A stretch of DNA of 64,000 nt from contig CAMDLP010000001.1 in assembly GCA_945901795.1 (NCBI GenBank), forward strand, positions 62,001 through 126,000. Reading direction: 5' to 3'. Position 1 is the stretch's first letter. Each line of letters begins with the position of its first letter. Position numbers and translations under genes: made by a program. This document shows positions 50,997 through 59,020 of this stretch, in pieces. Source of the DNA: Akkermansia muciniphila. Lineage in GTDB: Bacteria; Verrucomicrobiota; Verrucomicrobiia; Verrucomicrobiales; Akkermansiaceae. The notes beneath the pieces are model-generated. The model searched no databases, was not told the DNA's origin, and was given only the letters and a program-made list of their open reading frames with translations.

Positions 50997-52137
50997 ATGT
51001 CCTCACTTCCTACCGCTGACCTCCTGGCGCTCGATACGGCTGGCCTGAAAAGCCGCTTGTCGAAACTCAGGAGGTATCTTTGACGTCCCGACTCTCGAAA
51101 ACCAAATCAACACGCTCGAGGAGGCGATGGGCGCGCCCGAGTTCTGGAACGACTCGGACAAGGCGAAATCCATCAGCTCGAAAGCCGCCGGACTGAAGAA
51201 AAAGCTCGAAGGTTTCCTCAAGCTCGAAGCCCGTGTGGCGGACATCGACGAAGGGATTTCCCTCGCGAAAGAATACGACGACGCCGATCTCGCCCGCGAG
51301 GCGATCACCAACGCGAAGAGCCTGGAGGCCGACATCCGCTCGTATGAATTGCTCACGTTGCTCGACCAGCCGAGCGATATTTCCCCGTGTTTCCTCGTGA
51401 TTTCCGCCGGCGCGGGCGGGACCGAAGCGTGCGATTGGGCGCAGATGCTCCACCGCATGTACACCCGCTGGGCCGAGCGCAAAGGCTACACCGTGGAGAC
51501 GCTCGACTGGCAGGACGGCGATGAAGCCGGCCTCCGCACCGCGACCTTGAAGATCACCGGCGACTACGCCTACGGCTTCCTCAAGAACGAACGCGGCGTC
51601 CACCGGTTAGTCCGGATTTCCCCCTTCGACTCCGCCGCCAAGCGCCACACGTCGTTCGCCTCCATCGATGCGACACCGGAGGTTTCCAAGGAAATCAAAA
51701 TCGAGATCAACGAAAAGGATATCGAGATCACCACCACCCGTTCCGGCGGCAAGGGCGGTCAGAACGTCAACAAGGTGGAAACCGCCGTCATCCTACGCCA
51801 CCTTCCGACCGGCATTTTGATCCGCTCGACCGCCGCACGGACGCAGGGCGCGAACCGCGAGCTCGCCTTCGACATCCTCAAGGCCAAGCTCTACACGATC
51901 GAGGAAGACAAACAAAAAGCCGAGGCCGACCGCGCGTATGGCGAGAAGGGCGACGTCTCCTGGGGCAACCAGATCCGCTCCTATGTGTTCCAACCCTATC
52001 AGAAGGTTCTCGACCTTCGCACCGGCGAGGAAACCAACAACATCCAGGCGACCATGGACGGCGATCTCGACGCGTTCATCGAAGCCAAGCTCCGCGGCAA
52101 GGTCCGGGTGAAAGGCGCGAAGGACGAGGAGGATTGA
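50997..52137 (+). CDS. prfB: Peptide chain release factor 2, made by programmed +1 frameshift
   Basis: RF2 releases finished proteins at UGA and UAA. The gene starts at the ATG at 50997, in a different frame from the listed ORF: 28 codons end at an in-frame TGA (51081-51083), and a +1 shift at CTT-TGA enters the frame of the 336-residue ORF. The resulting protein is about 364 residues, normal for RF2. The stop-release motif GGQNVNK and the surrounding [10 protein letters not shown] are present. The tripeptide that reads UGA should be S-P-F, here in [13 protein letters not shown]. Autoregulated: low RF2 lets the ribosome shift and finish the protein. Confidence 0.95.
51069..51084 (+). promoter_or_regulatory. 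RF2 programmed frameshift site
   Basis: The sequence aggaggtatctttgac holds the classical elements: an internal Shine-Dalgarno (AGGAGG) three bases before the slippery CTT codon, then in-frame TGA followed by C, the weak-stop context. Slippage of tRNA-Leu from CUU to UUU moves the ribosome +1. Confidence 0.95.
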
Positions 52138-52145
52138 AGCCGGGT

Positions 52146-52334
52146 TTGGAAGTTGCGGCCTCGGCGAAACTGTTCGTGGAGCCGGAAAAGCCGTCCGTCA
52201 GCCTGCACCGCAGGAAATCGGGAGGCGGGTTCGCCATCGAGCATCACGTCGGGCTGGATGCTGTGATTCCCCTGCCGGAAATCGACGCCGCATTGGCGCT
52301 GGCCGATCTGTATGATCGTGTGAAGTTCGCGTGA
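52146..52334 (+). pseudogene. C-terminal fragment of a Uma2-family endonuclease-like protein
   Basis: A plus-strand frame just after prfB reads AKLFVEPEKPSVSLHRR, then IPLPEIDAALALADLYDRVKF and a stop. The end 'LPEI...LALA-LY--V-F' is the usual C-terminus of Uma2 (DUF820) nuclease-like proteins, which are about 190 residues. Only the last third is present, and it runs straight out of the prfB stop region. I infer a remnant; the assignment rests on motif memory. Confidence 0.45.
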
Positions 52335-52344
52335 GCGGTTACGG

Positions 52345-52822
52345 TCATGCGTTCATTTCCTCCCAGCGCGTTTCTTCGTCGGTGAAATATTTCACACGGA
52401 CTTTTTTGAATTCCTGAGTCGAGTAGAGCGCGTGGCGGTCGGTGATGCCGGTGGCTTCGGCGATGGCGGTTAGTGTTTGCTCGCATTCCTGCTCGCTCTT
52501 GCCATGGACCATGGTGAAGAGGTTGTAAGGCCACTCCGGATAGTTCGTCCGCCACGGCAGCGAAGGGCTCGGGAATGATCGGAAGGTCGCGTTGCATCAC
52601 GCGGACGAACTCGATTTCCTTCGCGGTGAGCGGGTCGGCTTTCTGGCGGCTTGCCTCGGTGTAGGCGGGTGCGGACTGGTCACCGGGTTTCGCCTCGCCC
52701 TCAACATCGAAGCGCACGCCAATTTTGAAAAGCCGGAGTGTGGGCAGCAGGCGGGTGCTTTCAACGGCTCCGCCGATGAAATGCCATTTCCTGCGGCAGA
52801 TTTTACCAGCTTGCACTGGCAT
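52345..52822 (-). pseudogene. Decayed siroheme-decarboxylase/AsnC-like gene (AhbAB type)
   Basis: Minus-strand coding is recognisable in two frames. From 52822: TLRLFKIGVRFDVEGEA, then LTAKEIEFVRVMQRDLPIIPEPFAAVADEL. In another frame further down: NYPEWPYNLFTMVHGKSEQECE, ITDRHALYSTQEFKKVRVKYF, and the stop at 52345. These match a fused AhbA-AhbB-like (Lrp/AsnC-fold) protein, which decarboxylates siroheme in alternative heme or heme d1 synthesis. The middle of the second domain is missing between the two frames, and the N-terminal domain is cut off near proB. I infer an internal deletion plus 5' loss. Confidence 0.6.
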
Positions 52823-52872
52823 GAACGGAATTCTCCCGCTATGTCGATGTCTGCCGCAGGGCGAAATTTCCC

Positions 52873-53649
52873 ATGATTCCCGATCTCACTCTCATCAAAG
52901 CCGGCACCGGCGTGCTCACAAAATCCAGCGATGGCACGCTCGACAAGGCGGCGCTCGTCCATCTCGTTTCGGCCATCGCCGGGTTGGTGAATGCCGGGCA
53001 CCGCTGCCTGTTCGTGTCGTCCGGGGCCGTCGGCTCGGGGGTTTCCGCATTCGGTCTCGCAGAATATCCGCAGGACACCGCCACCCGCCAGGCCTGCGCG
53101 GCGGTCGGGCAGGCGCGGTTGATGCAGACTTACAGCAGCTTGTTTTCCAACTTCGAAATCACCATCGCCCAAGTGTTACTCACCGCCGGGGATCTCGGCA
53201 CGCCGGAGCGCGCGGGCTACGTCTCGGACACGCTCGAGCGTCTTCTATCAGAGCCGGGCATTTTGCCGATCATCAACGAGAACGACTCGGTGGCGGTGGA
53301 GGAATTGAAGTTCGGCGACAACGACATGCTCTCCGTGCGCGTCGCGAAACTCGCCGGCGCCAAGCGCGTCATCCTGCTCACCAGCGTCGATGGCCTGCTC
53401 GATCCGGATACCAACCTGCTCATCCCCGAGGTGACCGACATCGACAACGTTTTCCGCCACGTCCGCGAGGACAAGGGACGCTTCTCGATGGGCGGCATGG
53501 CTTCGAAACTCGCCGCGGTGAAATTCGCCGTCGATGCCGGGATCGAGACCCACATCGCCCACGGCCGTCACCCGGAGCGACTGGCGGAAATCGTCGCAGG
53601 GCAGGGAATCTCCACGCGGTTTCATGCGGCGATTCCGAAGCCGAACTAG
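52873..53649 (+). CDS. proB: Glutamate 5-kinase, short form without PUA domain
   Basis: It phosphorylates glutamate in the first step of proline synthesis. The amino-acid kinase fold shows LIKAGTGVLTKSSDGTLD, FVSSGAVGSG, INENDSVAVEELKFGDNDMLS and SVDGLLDPD. At 258 residues it ends after the kinase domain; the PUA domain of E. coli-type ProB (367 residues) is absent, as in many other bacteria. proA is not in the window. The ATG at 52873 matches the family start. Confidence 0.93.
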   Translation: MIPDLTLIKAGTGVLTKSSDGTLDKAALVHLVSAIAGLVNAGHRCLFVSSGAVGSGVSAFGLAEYPQDTATRQACAAVGQARLMQTYSSLFSNFEITIAQVLLTAGDLGTPERAGYVSDTLERLLSEPGILPIINENDSVAVEELKFGDNDMLSVRVAKLAGAKRVILLTSVDGLLDPDTNLLIPEVTDIDNVFRHVREDKGRFSMGGMASKLAAVKFAVDAGIETHIAHGRHPERLAEIVAGQGISTRFHAAIPKPN

Positions 53650-53665
53650 CGGCGATTGGATTTGC

Positions 53666-54259
53666 TCATTCCGCTAGAGCCTGTTCGATTAGCTTGAGGA
53701 TTGCGATCCGGCCGGTCCGGTTTTTTGAAGAGCTGGTGATGACTTGCGGAATTCCGGCGAGATTCTCGGGCAGGGTTTCGAGGAACGCCTTCACGGTTGC
53801 CTGGGTCTTGGTGGGCGATTGTTTGTCCGCTTTCGTGAAGACCAGAGCGAACGGCACCCGGCAGTCCACCAGCCAACTGACGAAGGAGACATCGATGGGC
53901 TGGGGAGTTAGGCGGGAGTCGACCAGGACGAACACCAGCCGCAGGTTGTCGCGCTGTTCCAGATAGTCGCCGACCGATTCGTTGAAATTGATTTTCTCGC
54001 TTTTGGCGACTTTGGCGTAGCCGTATCCGGGCAAGTCCACGAGGCTCCAAGATTCGTTCATCACGAAGAAATTGAGGAGCTGGGTTTTCCCCGGAGTGGC
54101 GGACACTTTCGCGAGCGCGTCCTTGTTGGAAAGCATGTTGATCATCGATGACTTGCCGACGTTGGACCTGCCGATGAAGGCGAATTCAGGGCGGTTCCAA
54201 TCTGGAGCCGATTGAAGGTCGCGGGCGCTCATGTTGAAGACGGCGGACTTGATTTGCAT
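53666..54259 (-). CDS. engB: Ribosome-assembly GTPase EngB (YihA/YsxC)
   Basis: A 197-residue GTPase needed for assembly of the 50S subunit. G1 is GRSNVGKSS, G3 is VDLPGYGYAK, G4 is TKADK, and the G5 region has SSSKNRTG near the C-terminus. The start at ATG 54259 (MQIKSAVFNMSARDLQ) fits the family; the track start at 54328 is unsupported. It converges on proB with a 16-base gap. Confidence 0.95.
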   Translation of the reverse strand: MQIKSAVFNMSARDLQSAPDWNRPEFAFIGRSNVGKSSMINMLSNKDALAKVSATPGKTQLLNFFVMNESWSLVDLPGYGYAKVAKSEKINFNESVGDYLEQRDNLRLVFVLVDSRLTPQPIDVSFVSWLVDCRVPFALVFTKADKQSPTKTQATVKAFLETLPENLAGIPQVITSSSKNRTGRIAILKLIEQALAE

Positions 54260-54432
54260 GGAATTGAATACGGGGTGGCGGCGGAAGTTGCCAGCCTGAA
54301 GTCGATCCTCGCGGGATCCGGGAATCACGTCGAGCCTGAGATTGAGTGTCTCAACGGTGAAGAAATCTGCTAATTCTCAATTTGTCATGAATGAAAGTAA
54401 TAAGTGGAATAGATCCTGCTGTATTCCGGCAG

Positions 54433-55743
54433 ATGCATCCAGCCAACTCATTGAAAACAAGCCGCCTTGTATTAGGAATCCTCGCCCTTGTCACAGTCGT
54501 GACACAGGCCCAAGAGACTGTTCCGACGATTGATTCCGGCAATACCGCGTGGATCCTGACTTCCACGGCATTAGTTTTGTTCATGACGATGCCGGGGTTG
54601 GCGTTGTTTTACGGCGGATTGGTCAGGGGTAGGAACGTGCTTTCCGTGATGGCTCAATGCGCCGGAATCGCCTGCATGGCTTCGCTTTTGTGGATCGTGG
54701 GTCTCTACAGTCTGGCGTTCAAGGGGGATGGCGCGTGGATCGGAAATCTGGATGCCGCTTTTTTGAAAGGCATTCACATTGAGACGGTTGCGCCTGGGAC
54801 AAAAATTCCGGAAACGTTGTTTGTGATGTTTCAAATGACCTTCGCCATCATCACACCCGGCTTGTATGTCGGGGCGGTGGTCGAGCGGATGAAATTCGGG
54901 GCGATCATGCTGTTTTCCGCTTTGTGGCTGGCGGTGGTTTACACGCCAGTGACTCACTGGGTTTGGGGTGGCGGCTGGTTGCAGGACATGGGGGTAAAGG
55001 ATCTTGCGGGCGGCATCGTGGTGCATGCGACTGCGGGCATTTCCGCGCTTGTTCTGGCGATCATTCTCGGCAAGCGGCGTGGATTTCCCGAGCATCCTCA
55101 TCCTCCGCACAATCCGGGGATGGTTTTTGTGGGGGCTGCGATGCTGTGGGTGGGATGGTTCGGATTCAATGCGGGAAGCCAGCTCGCGGCGGGCGGCGGT
55201 GCGGGAATGACGATGCTGGTGACCCATTTGTCCGCTTGTGCGGCGGCGTTGGTCTGGTGTCTGCTTGAGCGGATTCGTAACGGAAAAGTCGGCTTGATCG
55301 GTATGGTGACTGGGTTGGTGGCCGGCTTGGCGACGATTACGCCGGCATCGGGAGATGTCGGTCCGTTGGGCGCCATCTTGATTGGCTCGATTGCGGCGGT
55401 GGTCTGTTATTTTTCCGTCAGCTTGATTCGTGAAAAATGGCACATCGATGACTCGCTGGATGTTTTCGCGGTGCATGGCGTGGGCGGTATTTTGGGCACC
55501 TTGCTGCTGGCGTTTTTCGGGCAGAGCGCATTGGGCGGCCTGGGAAATGTGAAGCCGATCGTCACTCAGCTCGGAATTCAGGCGACAGGTCTCGGAGTGA
55601 CCATTCTTTGGTCAGCGGCCGCCACGTTTGCAATCGCTTGGTTGGTGAAGGTGACGCTCGGCCTGCGGGTGAGCGAGGAGCAGGAGTACGAGGGCGTGGA
55701 TCGCTCGGAACATGGCGAGAATGCCTATCCGATGGAGCCGTAA
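54433..55743 (+). CDS. amt: Ammonium transporter (Amt family)
   Basis: A 436-residue membrane protein with an N-terminal signal-like helix (SLKTSRLVLGILALVTVVTQAQ) and about 11 transmembrane segments. Family motifs include LALFYGGLVRGRNVLSVM, the pore-Asp region DLAGGIVVHATAGISALVL with one conserved His, and DVFAVHGVGGILGTLL with the second. Codon usage is noticeably less GC-rich than in the neighbours (many TTG, GGA and GTT codons), which hints at transfer or different selection. No glnK gene is next to it. The ATG at 54433 is preferred over 54391. Confidence 0.94.
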   Translation: MHPANSLKTSRLVLGILALVTVVTQAQETVPTIDSGNTAWILTSTALVLFMTMPGLALFYGGLVRGRNVLSVMAQCAGIACMASLLWIVGLYSLAFKGDGAWIGNLDAAFLKGIHIETVAPGTKIPETLFVMFQMTFAIITPGLYVGAVVERMKFGAIMLFSALWLAVVYTPVTHWVWGGGWLQDMGVKDLAGGIVVHATAGISALVLAIILGKRRGFPEHPHPPHNPGMVFVGAAMLWVGWFGFNAGSQLAAGGGAGMTMLVTHLSACAAALVWCLLERIRNGKVGLIGMVTGLVAGLATITPASGDVGPLGAILIGSIAAVVCYFSVSLIREKWHIDDSLDVFAVHGVGGILGTLLLAFFGQSALGGLGNVKPIVTQLGIQATGLGVTILWSAAATFAIAWLVKVTLGLRVSEEQEYEGVDRSEHGENAYPMEP

Positions 55744-55746
55744 CAA

Positions 55747-57189
55747 CTATCGCTTCTCGATCGCGACGAGCGTGATGTCGTCCATTTGCGGGCCTTCGCC
55801 GGTGAACTGCGACAGCTCATCCTGCATCCGGCTGAGGACGGCCTCGGCTCCCAATGGCGCGGCCATGCGAAAGGCTTCGCACATGCGCTCCATGCCGAAT
55901 TCCTCTTCGTGTGCATCAACCGCCTCCTTCATTCCGTCGGTGTAAAACAACACGCAGTCGCCGGATTTCAGCGCCACTTCCTGATCCCGTGTCACCCGCT
56001 CGAAGACGGCTCCGCTGTCGATTCCGAGAGCGAGACCGGGTGAGCGGAGGAGTTCGACCTTGCCGGTTTCCCGGCGGAAAAGCAGCGCGGGTTCATGTCC
56101 CGCACGGGCGAGGGTGAGTGTGCCGCTTGCCGCGTCGAGCACGCTGTAGGTCATGCTGATGAACATGTCTTCGCGGATGTCCGGGAAAATCTGGCGGTTG
56201 ACGGCGGCCATGACGTTAGATGGTGATGTCTCGCCGGAAGCGACCGAGCGCAGGGCGCTGCGGCACATCGCCATCAGCATGCCAGCCGGGACTCCCTTGC
56301 CGGAGACATCGGCGATCACGATGCCGAACTTTTGCGCACCGAGGTCGATGTAGTCGTAGTAATCGCCACTGATGATCCGCGCCGGAACGTTCGTCCCGCT
56401 GATTCGGAATCCCGCGACTAGCGGATCTTGTTGGGGGAGTAAAATCCGCTGCACCTCGCGGGCGTTTTTCAACTCGCCTTCGATCGCGCGCTTTTCATGG
56501 GCTTCCCGGTGAATCCGGGCGTTGCCGATGGCGAAGGAGGATTGCTCTGCCGCCGAGCGGAAGACGGCGAAATCGTTGGCGGTGAAACCGCCATCCTCAT
56601 GACGGCGGGCGACGACCAATACTCCGAGGTCCTTGTTAGCATGGCGCAGCGGGGAGAGCAGCACGGAGACATCATCCGTGTAGCGGGTGAACGCGTCGCG
56701 AAATGACGGGTGACTTTTCACATCCCTAACATGGATCGGCTCGCCCGCGCTCAAGCAGTGGCCGAGGATTCCTTCATCCACGGCGACGCGGGACAAGCGA
56801 AGGTGGCTTTCGAGCGCCCGCGGATCACGCTCCGCTTTTTTGCGGATCTCCACCGGAATCCCGATCAACGGCGGGCATTCTTCGGAAATGTAGGATGGAT
56901 TGAGAAAATCATTTTCCGCGTTCACGAAGTAAATGGCTCCGCCGCGGGCGGTGACGACTTTGTCGATGCCGTCCACGATGATGCGGGAAAGCAGCGAGGG
57001 GGAGGGCTCATTTTCGATCGCCAGGCCCAGGTCATGCAGGAAGGTGAACATCCGTTGCTCCTCGCCCTCGAGGTCATCAAATTTCTGTTGGATGCGCCGG
57101 GACTTCCGGCGTTGGCTCTGCAGAGCGAGCAGCAATACCGCGATCACCAGTGCGCCGACTGCTAGTAAGATGGCGGTGGAGTCGGGCAT
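55747..57189 (-). CDS. GAF-domain PP2C phosphatase (RsbU/SpoIIE type)
   Basis: A 480-residue protein: an N-terminal membrane helix (AILLAVGALVIAVLLLAL), a short coiled coil, a GAF sensor domain (about 60-215) and a SpoIIE/PP2C phosphatase domain beginning at AREVQRILLPQQDPL. The metal-binding Asps are in SGDYYDYIDL, VIADVSGKGVPAGMLM and the final MDDITLVAIEKR. It should dephosphorylate an anti-sigma-factor antagonist; the STAS protein encoded 10 bases upstream is the obvious partner. A sigma factor or anti-sigma kinase is not in the window. Confidence 0.92.
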   Translation of the reverse strand: MPDSTAILLAVGALVIAVLLLALQSQRRKSRRIQQKFDDLEGEEQRMFTFLHDLGLAIENEPSPSLLSRIIVDGIDKVVTARGGAIYFVNAENDFLNPSYISEECPPLIGIPVEIRKKAERDPRALESHLRLSRVAVDEGILGHCLSAGEPIHVRDVKSHPSFRDAFTRYTDDVSVLLSPLRHANKDLGVLVVARRHEDGGFTANDFAVFRSAAEQSSFAIGNARIHREAHEKRAIEGELKNAREVQRILLPQQDPLVAGFRISGTNVPARIISGDYYDYIDLGAQKFGIVIADVSGKGVPAGMLMAMCRSALRSVASGETSPSNVMAAVNRQIFPDIREDMFISMTYSVLDAASGTLTLARAGHEPALLFRRETGKVELLRSPGLALGIDSGAVFERVTRDQEVALKSGDCVLFYTDGMKEAVDAHEEEFGMERMCEAFRMAAPLGAEAVLSRMQDELSQFTGEGPQMDDITLVAIEKR

Positions 57190-57199
57190 CCTTGCGGCA

Positions 57200-57751
57200 C
57201 TATGATTGCTCGTCCGGCGTTTCTGCCTGCTTCTGCTTCGTCTCCAACTCGGACTCTAGCAAGGTGACGACATTTGAGAACGCGCGCAGGTTCCGCTCGC
57301 TCGTTTGGGAAAGAACCTTGTGCGCCTCGAGAACGTGTTTGGTTTGCTGAATTTGGCCCAAGCCAGTGGCCGGGCGGTGGGGCTTCAAGGCGGAGCGAAT
57401 CGATCCGGCAGATTCTAACCAAACGGCTTTTTCCGGATCGATGTCCATCAGGAAATCCAGGCCAAGATCCTCAAGCGAGTGTCGGTTGCGCTCGCCGGCG
57501 TCGGCGATTTGAAGCGCCGCGCCATCCTTGGCGGACAGGCGGGTCGCCATGCCGGCAAGTGTCCCCATGAAAGTGGAGTCCATGCCGGTGCAGGCTTGCA
57601 AATCCACGACCAGGCAGGTCTCGCCTGCGGTGATTCGCTCGAGGCCGAATGCTTTCAGCGCAGGGCTGTTCAAGAACGAGCCTTTCCCCTCACAGCGGAT
57701 CCAACTGAATCCATCGAAGATTCCGACTAAAATTGGGCATTCCGTAGTCAC
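57200..57751 (-). CDS. STAS-domain anti-anti-sigma factor-like protein
   Basis: A 183-residue protein with an N-terminal STAS domain: CLVVDLQACTGMDSTFMGTLAGMA holds the phosphorylatable Ser in D-S-T. A C-terminal extension of about 60 residues ends in a charged helix (VTLLESELETKQKQAETP). In partner switching, the unphosphorylated STAS protein binds an anti-sigma kinase. It sits just upstream of the SpoIIE-type phosphatase on the same strand, so the two form an operon. Confidence 0.87.
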   Translation of the reverse strand: MTTECPILVGIFDGFSWIRCEGKGSFLNSPALKAFGLERITAGETCLVVDLQACTGMDSTFMGTLAGMATRLSAKDGAALQIADAGERNRHSLEDLGLDFLMDIDPEKAVWLESAGSIRSALKPHRPATGLGQIQQTKHVLEAHKVLSQTSERNLRAFSNVVTLLESELETKQKQAETPDEQS

Positions 57752-57839
57752 TGAAAAAAGCCGTCATTTGAACGGCAGGGGGTTTGAACATAAAATCAGA
57801 GTCGCCGATGGTCAACCATCCATCTGAAAATTCAACAAC

Positions 57840-58298
57840 TCACCGCCAGAGATAGGATTGGCGGCTTGCGACCTCCCGTTTGCCTCGCCGCAGCGTGGCT
57901 TTCCACGTCAGGACCTTGCCTCCCTTGAAATAGTCGTCGCCGATCACTGCGAACTCCGCAACCCCCTTGGCGGTGGATGACGAGAAATTTTGGGTCATTT
58001 GTTTCACCAGACTGGCGCTGCTTCCTTGCTGATACTGCAAGACGAGCTCCACCTCGCCTTGGCCCACACCAGCCGAGTCATCCCACAGCAAGGTGTAGTA
58101 TTGCCCGAGCCTATTGCGCTGCTCCGCCCAGCTGACGGCGCCGTAAAGGTGCCGCTCCTTTTCCATCCTCGCCATCGGCTGGTCGCTGGTGTTTGCGGCC
58201 AGATCGCGGAGGTGGTACTGTTTCACCGCCAAGGATTGGCTTGGTCCCGCGCAGGCACCAAGTAACAACACCGCAAGAAGACTGTAGCAGGGATTCAC
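57840..58298 (-). CDS. Hypothetical lipoprotein
   Basis: A 152-residue protein with a lipoprotein signal (SLLAVLLLGACAG, Cys about residue 16). The mature part has VKQYHLRDLAAN, MEKERHLYGAVSWAEQRNRLGQYY and LLWDD, with alternating strands and helices. No family recognised. It is probably outer-membrane or periplasmic. It is separated from the STAS operon by about 90 bases and from the next lipoprotein gene by 60. Confidence 0.7.
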   Translation of the reverse strand: MNPCYSLLAVLLLGACAGPSQSLAVKQYHLRDLAANTSDQPMARMEKERHLYGAVSWAEQRNRLGQYYTLLWDDSAGVGQGEVELVLQYQQGSSASLVKQMTQNFSSSTAKGVAEFAVIGDDYFKGGKVLTWKATLRRGKREVASRQSYLWR

Positions 58299-58357
58299 AC
58301 CGGGGATTTAATCGGCGCGGCAGTGCGATTCAAGGCGCAAGAAATTTTTCCGCCCGG

Positions 58358-58948
58358 TCACTCGGCTTTCGGCTCCACGGGTGGAACGGGCGCGGAAAAC
58401 TGGTCCGTCGGCGGCGTGACCGGAGGCACCGGAGCGGTGGCGGCCGGAGCGTCGGGATCGATGACCGTCGGAATCGCTCCTCCCGGCGGCAAGCCCGCGG
58501 GATCGACGACTGGAAGCGGTTGCCCGATTCCGGAACCGGGCAGCGGCGGATAAACCTGATATTCCCCGGGATGGGTCGTTGGCATTTGTTGCGCGGCGTT
58601 GGGATCCTCGAGCATGACCGACGGGACGAATCCCACCTCGCCGCTATCGAGTTCCACCTTTACATAACTGTCGCTGGTGGAAATCACCTTCATGGAGGTG
58701 CCCCGCTTGAGCAGCTTGTCCGCATCCGCCTCGCCTTTCGGGCGGGATTGGAAAAAGGCGGTGTTGTCCATTGCCGCCCGGACGAACTGACCTGCTGAAA
58801 AAGTGGTGCCCGCGGTGGGGGTCGAGAGATTGCCGCCGCCAGCTGGAAGGAGCGGATTGTAGCCACCGTTAGTGACGGGGCCCGTCATGGTGTCGCAGGC
58901 CGCGAGACTCAGGAAAGCAATGGCGGAGATGGCCGGAGTGAACTTCAT
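58358..58948 (-). CDS. SH3-domain lipoprotein with Pro-rich tail
   Basis: A 196-residue lipoprotein (signal AISAIAFLSLAACDT). The middle contains an SH3b-like domain: FVRAAMDNTAFFQSRP, LLKRGTSMKVISTSDSYVKVEL and GEVGFVPSVML. The C-terminal 75 residues are rich in Pro and Ala (PPVTPPTDQFSAPVPPVEP), a likely wall- or periplasm-spanning linker. Function unknown. Confidence 0.75.
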   Translation of the reverse strand: MKFTPAISAIAFLSLAACDTMTGPVTNGGYNPLLPAGGGNLSTPTAGTTFSAGQFVRAAMDNTAFFQSRPKGEADADKLLKRGTSMKVISTSDSYVKVELDSGEVGFVPSVMLEDPNAAQQMPTTHPGEYQVYPPLPGSGIGQPLPVVDPAGLPPGGAIPTVIDPDAPAATAPVPPVTPPTDQFSAPVPPVEPKAE

Positions 58949-59020
58949 AGAGACAAGAAATTGGCACGTCCCGGGAGCCTGGTCAACGTCATTTCAGCCA
59001 GCGAAAAGACCTGCTGAAAC

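Noticed and set aside
52725-53966. A 413-codon ORF overlapping proB and engB
   Set aside because: It crosses two confidently assigned genes in another frame and is Arg/Pro-rich without motifs.
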